Source: Spirochaetaceae bacterium
Lineage (GTDB): Bacteria; Spirochaetota; Spirochaetia; Treponematales; Breznakiellaceae
Assembly: GCA_031278935.1 (NCBI GenBank)
Contig: JAITJK010000139.1
Span: 1 to 8,063 of the forward strand
Direction of reading: 5' to 3'
Length of the DNA stretch: 8,063 bases
Shown: in pieces, positions 1-5,767 of the stretch
Layout of the letters: every line of letters starts with the position of its first letter
Numbering within the stretch: position 1 is the first letter of the stretch
Program-made: the position numbers and the translations under genes
The notes under the pieces: model-generated
What the model saw: the letters and a program-made list of their open reading frames with translations, nothing else
The model's database searches: none
What the model was told of the DNA's origin: nothing

Positions 1-603
1 GACATCGAGTACCTGTTCCCTATGGGCTGGAAGGAACTTGAGGGGGTCCACAACCGGGGAGACTATGATCTAAGCCGGCATACGGAGTATTCCGGCAAGG
101 ATTTACAGTACATTGATCAGGACGCCGCCGCCGGGGGAAAGGCTCGGTTCATTCCTTCCATCATCGAGACCTCTGCGGGGCTCACCCGGACCCTGCTCAT
201 GGTACTCTGCGATGCCTACGACGAGGAGCAGGTAGCGGAAAGCGGTACGGCCGACGAGGAGCGGACCGTGCTCCATTTCCACCCGGCCTTGGCCCCGGTT
301 ACCGTGGCGGTCCTGCCTTTGATGAAGAAGGACGGTCTTGCAGAGCTTGCCCAGGAGATACGGAACGAACTGCGCCAGGACTTTGCCACAGACTACGATC
401 AGGGCGGAGCCATAGGTCGGCGCTACCGGCGGCAAGACGAGATAGGGACTCCCTTCTGCGTTACCGTAGACTATGAGTCTAAGGAGAGCGGTACGGTTAC
501 CCTCCGTTTTCGGGATTCCATGAAACAAGTCCGGGTCCCAAGGAGCACCTTAATGGATCGGATCCGCAGCGAAATCAGGGGTTATACCCGGATCAAGGGG
601 TGA
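1..603 (+). CDS. glyS: Glycyl-tRNA synthetase, alpha2 type, C-terminal part (5' end outside window)
   Basis: The frame is open from base 1 and ends at TGA 601-603, giving 200 residues of the C-terminal end. The enzyme charges tRNA-Gly with glycine in the cytoplasm. Visible landmarks are the stretch GWKELEGVHNRGDYDL (about residues 9-24), typical of the class II catalytic core of dimeric GlyRS, and the motif 3 region IIETSAGLTRTLL (about 54-66), which carries the ATP-contacting arginine. From about residue 95 (HPALAPVTVAVLPL) to the end lies the anticodon-binding domain of the HGTP family, including the GAIGRRYRRQDEIGTPFCV stretch common to that fold. This is the one-chain homodimer type, not the alpha/beta glyQ-glyS tetramer. 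The catalytic N-terminal half is outside the window. The gene ends 6 bases before lepA, so the two are probably co-transcribed. Identification is firm; the symbol follows common use for the dimeric enzyme. Confidence 0.95.
   Translation, partial: DIEYLFPMGWKELEGVHNRGDYDLSRHTEYSGKDLQYIDQDAAAGGKARFIPSIIETSAGLTRTLLMVLCDAYDEEQVAESGTADEERTVLHFHPALAPVTVAVLPLMKKDGLAELAQEIRNELRQDFATDYDQGGAIGRRYRRQDEIGTPFCVTVDYESKESGTVTLRFRDSMKQVRVPRSTLMDRIRSEIRGYTRIKG
595..600 (+). promoter_or_regulatory. Ribosome binding site of lepA, inside the end of glyS
   Basis: AAGGGG lies 9 bases before the lepA ATG at 610 and overlaps the last codons of glyS. The glyS TGA (601-603) sits between this site and the start. This arrangement suggests translational coupling of the two genes; that is an inference from spacing. 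Confidence 0.6.
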
Positions 604-609
604 TCACCT

Positions 610-2415
610 ATGACCGAAACGCCCTTAATCCGTAACTTTTGTATCATTGCCCATATCGATCACGGAAAATCTACCTTGGCGGACCGGCTCATTCAGAAGG
701 GACGACTGGTGGAGGACCGCCATTTCCAGGATCAGATGCTGGATACCATGGATATTGAGCGGGAACGGGGGATTACCATCAAGAGTCAGGCGGTTACCAT
801 CCCCTATACCGCCAAAGATGGCAAGGCATACCAGTTGAACTTAGTGGACACCCCGGGGCACGTGGACTTTACCTACGAGGTTTCCCGGGCCATCAGTTCC
901 TGCGAGGGGGCGCTGCTCTTGGTAGATGCGACTCAAGGGGTGCAGGCCCAAACCTTATCGAATCTCTACCTGGCCCTGGAGCAGGATCTGGAGATTGTAC
1001 CGGTGATCAACAAGATCGACATGGCTGCGGCGGATATTCCCGGGGTGCGAGAGCAGATCCAGCAGGACTTAGGACTGGACGCCTCGTCGGCCCTCCTGGT
1101 TTCCGCCCGCCAGGGAACCGGAGTGGATGAGCTCTTTGAAGCCATCATTCAACGAATCCCGCCGCCCCGGGGCAGCGCTGATTCCCCTCTACAAGCCCTG
1201 ATTTTCGACTGCCACTACGACCCCTACCGGGGGGTGATCGTGCATATCCGGGTCTTTGAGGGTCGCCTTTGTCGGGGCATGAAGGTCCGGTTTATGTCCA
1301 AAGGCGCGGAATACGAGGTGGAGACCGTCGGGGTCTTCAAGCTGGCCCTGGTGGAAGTGCCGGAACTGAGTGCCGGCGGCGTGGGGTATATCATCGCGGG
1401 GATCAAGACTGTGGGGGACGTGCGGGTGGGAGACACCCTCACTGCGGTGGAGCACCCCTGCGCGGCGCCCTTGCCGGGATTCCGGGAAGTGAAGCCCGTG
1501 GTGTTTTCTTCTATATATCCGCTAGATTCCAATGACTACGAGGAACTGAAAACGAGCCTTGAAAAACTTAAACTCAATGACGCGTCGTTGGTGTATGAAA
1601 AGGACGCTTCCGCCGCCTTGGGTTTCGGCTTTCGTTGCGGCTTTTTAGGCCTTTTGCACCTGGAGGTGATTCAGGAACGGCTGGAGCGGGAATTCGGCCA
1701 ATCGGTGATTTTCACCGCCCCGTCGGTGCAGTACCGCTTGCATCTGCGGGGAGGGGAAAGCCGGTGGGTGGATAATCCCATGGAGTACCCCGCCGAGGGC
1801 CTTATCGAAGGGGTGGAGGAACCCTATATCCGGGCGTCCATCATTACACCGGGGACGTTTTTGGGGAACATCATGACCCTGTGCCTGGAAAAGCGAGGGG
1901 TACAGAGCGCTATGACCTATCTAGATGAGAAGCGGGTAGAACTCGTGTATGATATGCCCTTGGCGGAGGTGCTTTTTGATTTTTATGACCGTCTGAAAAG
2001 CATCAGCCGGGGCTATGCGTCCTTTGACTATGACATTACCGATTACAAACCCACCACCTTGGTCAAGTTGGATATACTTCTCAACGGCAAAGCCGTGGAT
2101 GCCCTATCCCAGCTGGTGTTTCAGGATCGGGCCTACGAGCGGGCCCGGGTAGTATGCGAGCGTTTACGGGACGAGATTCCCCGGCAGCAGTTCAAAATCC
2201 CCATACAGGGGGCTATTGGGAGCCAAATCATCGCCCGGGAGACGGTCAACGCCTTACGCAAGGACGTACTGGCCAAGTGTTACGGCGGGGACATTACCCG
2301 TAAGCGCAAGCTCCTGGAAAAGCAGAAAGAGGGCAAGAAGCGGATGAAGCTGGTGGGGGATGTGGAACTGCCCCAGAGTGCGTTCCTAGCGGTTCTAAAA
2401 ACCAAAGAATCCTAA
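610..2415 (+). CDS. lepA: Elongation factor 4 (LepA), ribosome-associated GTPase
   Basis: A complete 601-residue protein, matching the usual length of about 600. LepA/EF4 binds the ribosome and hydrolyses GTP; it is reported to affect back-translocation, stalled ribosomes and subunit biogenesis. All G-domain motifs are intact: P-loop AHIDHGKS (14-21), switch I RGIT (53-56), DTPGH (80-84, with the catalytic His84), NKID (134-137) and SAR (165-167). Domain II, the EF-G-like domains III and V, and the LepA-specific C-terminal domain follow. The last ends with the basic stretch around GGDITRKRKLLEKQKEGKKR (about residues 563-582), which is characteristic of LepA and separates it from EF-G, TypA and RF3. 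The start at ATG 610 is supported by the AAGGGG site 9 bases upstream and by the MTETPLIRNFCIIAHIDHGK alignment to family N-termini. It lies directly after glyS. I see no strong terminator immediately after the stop. Confidence 0.98.
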   Translation: MTETPLIRNFCIIAHIDHGKSTLADRLIQKGRLVEDRHFQDQMLDTMDIERERGITIKSQAVTIPYTAKDGKAYQLNLVDTPGHVDFTYEVSRAISSCEGALLLVDATQGVQAQTLSNLYLALEQDLEIVPVINKIDMAAADIPGVREQIQQDLGLDASSALLVSARQGTGVDELFEAIIQRIPPPRGSADSPLQALIFDCHYDPYRGVIVHIRVFEGRLCRGMKVRFMSKGAEYEVETVGVFKLALVEVPELSAGGVGYIIAGIKTVGDVRVGDTLTAVEHPCAAPLPGFREVKPVVFSSIYPLDSNDYEELKTSLEKLKLNDASLVYEKDASAALGFGFRCGFLGLLHLEVIQERLEREFGQSVIFTAPSVQYRLHLRGGESRWVDNPMEYPAEGLIEGVEEPYIRASIITPGTFLGNIMTLCLEKRGVQSAMTYLDEKRVELVYDMPLAEVLFDFYDRLKSISRGYASFDYDITDYKPTTLVKLDILLNGKAVDALSQLVFQDRAYERARVVCERLRDEIPRQQFKIPIQGAIGSQIIARETVNALRKDVLAKCYGGDITRKRKLLEKQKEGKKRMKLVGDVELPQSAFLAVLKTKES

Positions 2416-2416
2416 C

Positions 2417-2443
2417 CACCTGCGCTGGCCATTTGCCATGGAG
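2417..2443 (+). repeat. Copy A of a two-copy intergenic repeat (CACCTGC-N4-16-mer)
   Basis: CACCTGC at 2417-2423 is followed after 4 bases by GCCATTTGCCATGGAG (2428-2443). The same 16-mer occurs in the same orientation at 7512-7527, preceded by CACCTGC with 1 base between. The 16-mer itself contains the direct repeat GCCAT-TT-GCCAT. This copy begins 2 bases after the lepA stop. A shared exact 16-mer with a matching upstream heptamer is unlikely by chance in 8 kb. Its function is unknown. Confidence 0.6.
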
Positions 2444-2573
2444 TTGTATTGGGGGCTACTAAATTTCGGTTAAAAAATACCGTGGGTATAGTAACGATGA
2501 ACCAATTATTGCGGAACATCCCCGGTAAGGGTCATCCGCCCAAGGCGAAGCTGGCCAAGGCCGGAGTAGGCGT

Positions 2574-2587
2574 CGGGGTTGGCCCCG
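2574..2587. repeat. Short GC-rich hairpin
   Basis: CGGGG (2574-2578) and CCCCG (2583-2587) form a perfect 5-bp stem around a TTGG loop. It is part of a hairpin cluster with the inverted repeat at 2597-2624. No T-run follows beyond GTTT, so a terminator role is possible but weak. Confidence 0.4.
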
Positions 2588-2596
2588 GTTTAAAGC

Positions 2597-2624
2597 GCCT
2601 CCAGCCCGAACATAGGATGGAGGC
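2597..2624. repeat. Perfect 7-bp inverted repeat
   Basis: GCCTCCA (2597-2603) is the exact reverse complement of TGGAGGC (2618-2624), separated by 14 bases. With the hairpin just upstream it makes a compact structured block of about 50 bases in the lepA-distal spacer. It may be part of a dispersed intergenic repeat; no copy elsewhere in this window confirms that. Confidence 0.4.
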
Positions 2625-2636
2625 CAGGCGGGATAA

Positions 2637-2774
2637 GGGCTTGACAAAGCCGAAGAACAGTTACTGAGTGTATGTGTAATAATGGAAAATAAAGTCCTGG
2701 CACCTGGCAAATCAGATTATGAAAGAATAGATAATAAATTTACTGAAAAATCCATTAAAAAAAATATACAATGA
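2637..2774 (+). pseudogene. AT-rich open segment, possible gene fragment
   Basis: The frame is open from just after a TAA at 2634-2636 to TGA 2772-2774. It has an ATG at 2682 that would give 30 residues (MENKVLAPGKSDYERIDNKF, then a lysine-rich tail). The wording is like a normal charged soluble protein, unlike the low-complexity translations around it. No ribosome binding site is visible before 2682, and the readable frame continues upstream of that ATG, so this may be the remnant of a longer gene. Base composition is clearly more AT-rich than in the flanking genes. I do not recognise it. It could equally be chance open sequence. Confidence 0.25.
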
Positions 2775-2784
2775 ATTAGGATTT

Positions 2785-2789
2785 GGAGG
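2785..2789 (+). promoter_or_regulatory. Strong ribosome binding site before the 45-residue ORF
   Basis: A consensus GGAGG lies 7 bases before ATG 2797. It is the main reason to take the following short ORF seriously. Confidence 0.5.
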
Positions 2790-2796
2790 TTTATTT

Positions 2797-2934
2797 ATGA
2801 AGAGAATAATAGTACCATTGAATTTCGCTTCAGCAAACTCAAAGCGGCAAAGAGCAGAAGCCAGTGCGCCCTGTTCCCTAACAACCACGGCCATTCGTGG
2901 AATTACCCACCCCGGCGGCTTGACGGGGTTTTGA
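2797..2934 (+). CDS. Short ORF of 45 residues, possibly a truncated gene
   Basis: ATG 2797 to TGA 2932-2934 encodes 45 residues: MKRIIVPLNFASANSKRQRA and then a serine/threonine/proline/glycine-rich end. The start has an ideal GGAGG site. The first dozen codons are AT-rich, while the rest is GC-rich, so the ORF appears to cross a composition boundary near 2860, as if an original gene start had been joined to unrelated sequence. The 3' end is also a terminator-like hairpin. The stop is in frame with, and 21 bases before, the ATG of the UPF0158-GNAT gene at 2956. I do not recognise the product. It may be a truncated gene, a leader peptide, or non-functional. Confidence 0.35.
   Translation: MKRIIVPLNFASANSKRQRAEASAPCSLTTTAIRGITHPGGLTGF
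2909..2932 (+). terminator. Terminator-like hairpin with short T-run
   Basis: ACCCCG (2909-2914) pairs perfectly with CGGGGT (2924-2929) around a 9-base loop, and TTTT spans 2929-2932. It falls inside the last codons of the 45-residue ORF and 24 bases before the next gene. The 6-bp stem and short T-run make it a weak to moderate intrinsic terminator candidate. It could instead modulate read-through into the downstream gene. Confidence 0.4.
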
Positions 2935-2955
2935 AGGGGGGCGTACCTTGTACCT

Positions 2956-3867
2956 ATGTGTTTTGAACTCACGGAAGCCTTAATCCAGGACATCTTGTTC
3001 TCTATGGAGGATCAGCAGGGGGATTTCCTCGTGGATACCCAGCACGGAGTGGTGGTCCGCAGAGATTCGCTAGAGGCAGCCCAGGCCCAGGGGCGCTTCC
3101 GGGAACTGCCGACCTGGAATCCCGCCGCAGGGTATAAACTGATGAAAAAGTTTACCGCCCGGTTCAAGAACCCCCTGGTCCGCACTGAATTGACCGCCGC
3201 ATTGGACCGGGGTCGAGGGGTATTCCGGGCCTTTAAGGATACTTTGAACCAATACCCAGAAGCGGAAAAACGATGGTTTGCCTTCAAAACCCAGCAGATG
3301 AAACAGGAAATCCTGGGCTGGTACAACGCCTTGCGGGACGAGTGGGGTTTGGAGCATATCGGGAGCGAACCTGAAGAAACCGACGACCTGGTACTGGAGG
3401 ATTTTCTGTTTCGCACCCCAAAGGCCCCGGATGTGGCCGCCGCCGCCGCCCTGCACCGGTCGATCCTCCAGAAAACGGAACGAATCGGTAGGGGGGAACC
3501 GGAAGAACCGGGGAATATAGCCCTCATCGCGGAGACTGGGGAAGGGGATTTTGCCGGGTATATCGCCACGGTGCATAAGGGGGATGCCTTGTACATACCC
3601 ACGGTGGAGGTCAAGGCCGAATACCGAGGCCTGGGCGTGGGGGAGGCCCTGCTCTCCCGGCTTCTGGATAGCCTGGACCCGGAGGCTCTGTCCTGGGTCT
3701 TCCTAGACCTACCCGTGGAAATCCAGGGCTTTTCCCGGGTTTTGTTCCGCAATGCCTTCACCCCAAAGGTAACCCGCTACGCCCTGGCCCTCAAGCCGTC
3801 CCCCTTAGACCAGCATCAAGACGATGAGGCCGATAAAGGTCAAGGTGATCCCCACGGCGACCCCTAA
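2956..3867 (+). CDS. UPF0158 domain fused to a GNAT-type acetyltransferase domain
   Basis: A 303-residue protein with two regions. Residues 1 to about 135 resemble UPF0158: an N-terminal ELTEALIQDILFSMEDQQGD, then the family-like GRGVFRAFKDTL (86-97) followed by a W-x-x-F element (RWFAFKTQ, 106-113) and EILGWYNAL. Residues about 145-280 look like a GCN5-related N-acetyltransferase: strand VEVKAEYRGLGVGEALLSRL (217-236) holds the acetyl-CoA-binding R-x-x-G-x-G/A type loop (RGLGVG, 224-229). The substrate cannot be told. ATG 2956 is chosen because the ELTE-MEDQ region belongs to the family pattern; AAGGGGGG (2934-2941) is a rather distant ribosome site (14 bases). An ATG at 3004 would cut the domain. 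The last 23 or so residues after YALALKPS are polar and are encoded opposite the membrane gene on the other strand, so the native C-terminus is a suspicious tail. Fold assignment is good; function is unknown. Confidence 0.8.
   Translation: MCFELTEALIQDILFSMEDQQGDFLVDTQHGVVVRRDSLEAAQAQGRFRELPTWNPAAGYKLMKKFTARFKNPLVRTELTAALDRGRGVFRAFKDTLNQYPEAEKRWFAFKTQQMKQEILGWYNALRDEWGLEHIGSEPEETDDLVLEDFLFRTPKAPDVAAAAALHRSILQKTERIGRGEPEEPGNIALIAETGEGDFAGYIATVHKGDALYIPTVEVKAEYRGLGVGEALLSRLLDSLDPEALSWVFLDLPVEIQGFSRVLFRNAFTPKVTRYALALKPSPLDQHQDDEADKGQGDPHGDP
3805..3867. other. 63-base tail-to-tail overlap of two convergent genes
   Basis: The plus-strand UPF0158-GNAT frame ends at 3867 and the minus-strand membrane protein ends at 3805. 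On the minus strand the shared bases encode the hydrophobic C-terminal helix (GITLTFIGLIVLMLV). On the plus strand they encode a hydrophilic tail rich in D, Q, G and P. No terminator can sit between the genes, so transcripts are expected to run into one another. Confidence 0.7.
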
Positions 3868-4968
3868 GAATAGGCAAGCGATGATTTCCAAGATATAAGC
3901 CTTGACCGTAAACCAGCGGGCAAGTTTTTCAGGATCCCCCGGAATGGCCCCAAAAGTGGCGCAGGGGTCCTGTGGCTCCCGGGGCAACGGCGAGGCTTCC
4001 AGAGGCAGTTCCTCCAGGAGGCTGCCGAAGACGTACCATCCACTTTTATCCCCCTCCGGTTCCGGGACGAGCCGGGGTAGGGCCGCTTCGTCCAGGTCCG
4101 GGGGCAAGGCGGGGAAAAATACCCCCCCGTAGCGCTCACCCTGGAGAAGGCGGCCCTCCCTCGTACCAGGGCTGAGGTATTTGAGGGGGAGCCGAGCTAG
4201 ATCCCGGTAGGACCGAAGGAGTCGAGCCCGCCACCAGAGTCGCCGGTAGATGACCGTGCAGACTATCCCCGGAGGGATCAGGGGAAACAGGGGGGTAAAC
4301 ACGAAGATAAAGGCCACTATCCCGGTCCAGCGAAAGGCAGGCCTGGGCAGGTACGTGGCGGCTACCAGAATTTCGCCGAAAGCCCCTAAGATAAAAGCGT
4401 AAGGAGTGAGGAAGTTCCAGAATTCATTCTTATGCCGCCCCGCCCGGATGGCGCGGATAGCCAGGGTCCGTTCTGGGCCGTCATAAAAAATCAGCATCAA
4501 GGGCTGTTCCGCAGTGGACACAAAGGTCCATCGCTCCTCTCGAAAAGCCACAAGTCCCCCCACAAAGACTTGGGCCCCTTCTGCCAGGGCGGCAATCTGG
4601 TCGAAGCGGATTTGTTCCGGTACTTCTTCGCTGGGGTCAAAGGATTCAGGGAGTTCTCCCCGCTCAGTCATGGGGAGCATATAGGTTTTGGCCCCAGTAA
4701 GGTTTACGGGTATGGTCAAGGTCGCGCCACGGATCCACAGGGTATGGCCGTCGGTGGATTCAAAGCCCCCCATGAACCGGTAGGTTCCTCCTTCCCCGGC
4801 GAGATGCCGATAGGTTCCATAGTCCATCAGGGGGGTGAGGCAGAGGGCGTCGAAGCGTCGCCGGAAGACCCGCCAGGAATGGCGGCTAACAAAGCCCCCC
4901 GCCACAGGTACCAGGGCGAACCAGAATAGCGCAAGGCCGAGGATCCCTAGTAAATCAAAAAGCCGTAT
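3805..4968 (-). CDS. Unrecognised multi-pass membrane protein
   Basis: TAA is at 3805-3807. The first usual start codon is GTG 4905 (366 residues), but that GTG has no ribosome site. In-frame sequence continues upstream to a stop at 4993-4995 and encodes a hydrophobic helix (LFDLLGILGLALFWFALVPV), followed by a basic loop (RHSWRVFRRRF). A consensus GGAGG at 4978-4982 (minus strand) lies 9 bases before ATA 4968 and 6 before ACG 4971, so I place the start at ATA 4968 (387 residues), tentatively. Counting from the GTG, other likely membrane segments are about 166-186, 193-220 and 335-366. A soluble region of about 20-160 and a second of about 225-330 lie between. The C-terminal helix is encoded in the part overlapping the UPF0158-GNAT gene. 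No family or catalytic motif is recognised; a membrane protein with a large extracytoplasmic or cytoplasmic domain is all I can claim. Confidence 0.7.
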   Translation of the reverse strand: MRLFDLLGILGLALFWFALVPVAGGFVSRHSWRVFRRRFDALCLTPLMDYGTYRHLAGEGGTYRFMGGFESTDGHTLWIRGATLTIPVNLTGAKTYMLPMTERGELPESFDPSEEVPEQIRFDQIAALAEGAQVFVGGLVAFREERWTFVSTAEQPLMLIFYDGPERTLAIRAIRAGRHKNEFWNFLTPYAFILGAFGEILVAATYLPRPAFRWTGIVAFIFVFTPLFPLIPPGIVCTVIYRRLWWRARLLRSYRDLARLPLKYLSPGTREGRLLQGERYGGVFFPALPPDLDEAALPRLVPEPEGDKSGWYVFGSLLEELPLEASPLPREPQDPCATFGAIPGDPEKLARWFTVKAYILEIIACLFLGVAVGITLTFIGLIVLMLV

Positions 4969-4970
4969 CG

Positions 4971-4976
4971 TATGAT
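4971..4976 (+). promoter_or_regulatory. Candidate -10 element of the MBL-fold hydrolase gene
   Basis: TATGAT ends 6 bases before ATG 4983, where transcription would begin at or next to the start codon. There is no clear -35 (TAGTAA at the expected place) and no ribosome site before the ATG. The pattern fits a leaderless mRNA, but it rests on one hexamer. Confidence 0.3.
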
Positions 4977-4977
4977 T

Positions 4978-4982
4978 CCTCC
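4978..4982 (-). promoter_or_regulatory. Ribosome binding site deciding the start of the membrane protein gene
   Basis: GGAGG on the minus strand is spaced 9 bases from ATA 4968 and 6 bases from ACG 4971, both in frame with the membrane protein. No ATG, GTG or TTG in that frame lies within reach. The same bases (TCCTCC on plus) separate the opposite gene's -10 candidate from its ATG. Confidence 0.5.
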
Positions 4983-5681
4983 ATGAACAAATCTACCAAG
5001 CCAAGCCCTACCGTCCTGGTGGTGGGGGCCCTGGCCACCAACTGCTGGCTCTATCCTCTGACCGAGGCGTCTTCCCCATCTGCTTCGTCTTATGCCCAGA
5101 CCCAGCCTTGTGTGGTCATTGATCCCGGGGCGGACTCGGCGATGATTATCGCCCGTATGGCCCAGCTTCACCTGTATCCCCGGTATATCGTTCTCACCCA
5201 CGGGCATTTTGATCATGTCGCGGCCATTCCCGGTATTGTTGCTTCGGTTTTTCCAGGCGCCGAGGCCCCGGAAATCGCCATCCACCGGGAAGATGCCGCC
5301 TATCTGGGCCCTGAGGCCTATTCGGTGCACCAGGCCGCTTTTCGCGCGGTGGCCGGAAGCGCCGCCTATGTGGACGCCCTATGGGAACCGCTGCCACCGG
5401 CAACCCGGCTCTTGGCCGAGGGGGATCGCATCGGGTCTTTTCAGGTGCTGCATCTGCCGGGCCATAGCCCCGGTTCCATCGCCCTCTATGAAAAGGAGCA
5501 GCAGCTCCTTTTCAGCGGAGACACCTTGTTCCGGCATGGCGTAGGTCGTACGGACCTTCCCGGCGGGGATTGGGCGACCCTGCGGCACAGCCTGAACCGG
5601 CTCTTTACCCTGGACGGCTCTTGTACGGTCTATCCGGGGCACGGTTCCCGTACCACCATAGCCGCAGAGCAGCAACCCTGA
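4983..5681 (+). CDS. Metallo-beta-lactamase-fold hydrolase, glyoxalase II-like
   Basis: A 232-residue protein of the MBL superfamily. The metal-binding set is complete: THGHFDH (72-78; His73, His75, Asp77, His78), His161 in LPGHSPGS, Asp180 in FSGDTLF, and His220 in YPGHG. The GDTLF-x-x-GVGRTDLPGGD stretch (179-196) is typical of the small bacterial hydroxyacylglutathione-hydrolase-like group, which hydrolyses thioesters, often of unknown identity, in the cytoplasm. It lacks the C-terminal substrate-binding domain of true glyoxalase II, so S-lactoylglutathione specificity cannot be assumed. Residues about 27-42 form a serine/alanine-rich insertion after the first strand. Start ATG 4983 gives MNKSTKPSPTVLVVGALATN, with the usual N-terminal strand; no ribosome site is seen. 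It diverges from the membrane protein and is followed directly by a hairpin. Fold certain, substrate unknown. Confidence 0.9.
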   Translation: MNKSTKPSPTVLVVGALATNCWLYPLTEASSPSASSYAQTQPCVVIDPGADSAMIIARMAQLHLYPRYIVLTHGHFDHVAAIPGIVASVFPGAEAPEIAIHREDAAYLGPEAYSVHQAAFRAVAGSAAYVDALWEPLPPATRLLAEGDRIGSFQVLHLPGHSPGSIALYEKEQQLLFSGDTLFRHGVGRTDLPGGDWATLRHSLNRLFTLDGSCTVYPGHGSRTTIAAEQQP

Positions 5682-5709
5682 GGTCTGACCCTCTCGGTGG
5701 GGTCAGACC
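5682..5709. terminator. Perfect 10-bp hairpin between convergent genes
   Basis: GGTCTGACCC (5682-5691) and GGGTCAGACC (5700-5709) are exact reverse complements around an 8-base loop, starting one base after the hydrolase stop. No T-run follows on either strand, so it is not a textbook intrinsic terminator. Its place between two converging genes suggests a bidirectional transcript end or 3'-end protection. GGGGTCAGACC-type palindromes are also known as REP-like dispersed repeats, an alternative reading. Confidence 0.6.
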
Positions 5710-5767
5710 CTAGCACTTAGCCGGTAGTACATACAAGGCCTTCATGCGCCTCCACGGCAGGTGGTGG

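Larger units (their letters stand above)
2416..2955. other. Gene-poor stretch with repeats, hairpins and AT-rich ORF fragments
   Basis: 540 bases separate lepA from the UPF0158-GNAT gene. The first part (2416-2450) carries a motif repeated near 7504-7527. From 2520 to 2630 it is GC-rich with inverted repeats. From about 2640 to 2860 it turns markedly AT-rich and contains two short plus-strand ORFs. From about 2862 it returns to GC-rich sequence and ends in a terminator-like hairpin. The longer open frames here (2449-2667 plus, 2459-2710 and 2712-2993 minus) have low-complexity, proline/arginine/glycine-rich or implausible translations and I do not accept them as genes. The mosaic composition suggests an insertion scar or a dispersed-repeat site; that is an inference. 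Confidence 0.6.

Noticed and set aside
2487..2492. TATAGT as a -10 element after lepA
   Set aside because: The -35 position (TTTCGG) does not match and there is no extended -10 TG.
2641..2646. TTGACA as a -35 element before the AT-rich fragment
   Set aside because: No acceptable -10 at 16-18 bases downstream (sequence there is around CTGAGT).
2449..2667. Plus-strand frame of 72 codons with a TTG start and a GVGVGVGPG stretch
   Set aside because: No ribosome site, low-complexity translation passing through inverted repeats, and an equally open opposite strand. It reads as repeat DNA rather than a gene.
3012..3761. Minus-strand frame of 249 codons opposite the UPF0158-GNAT gene
   Set aside because: Serine/arginine-rich translation typical of the antisense of a GC-rich gene; the plus strand has recognisable domains.
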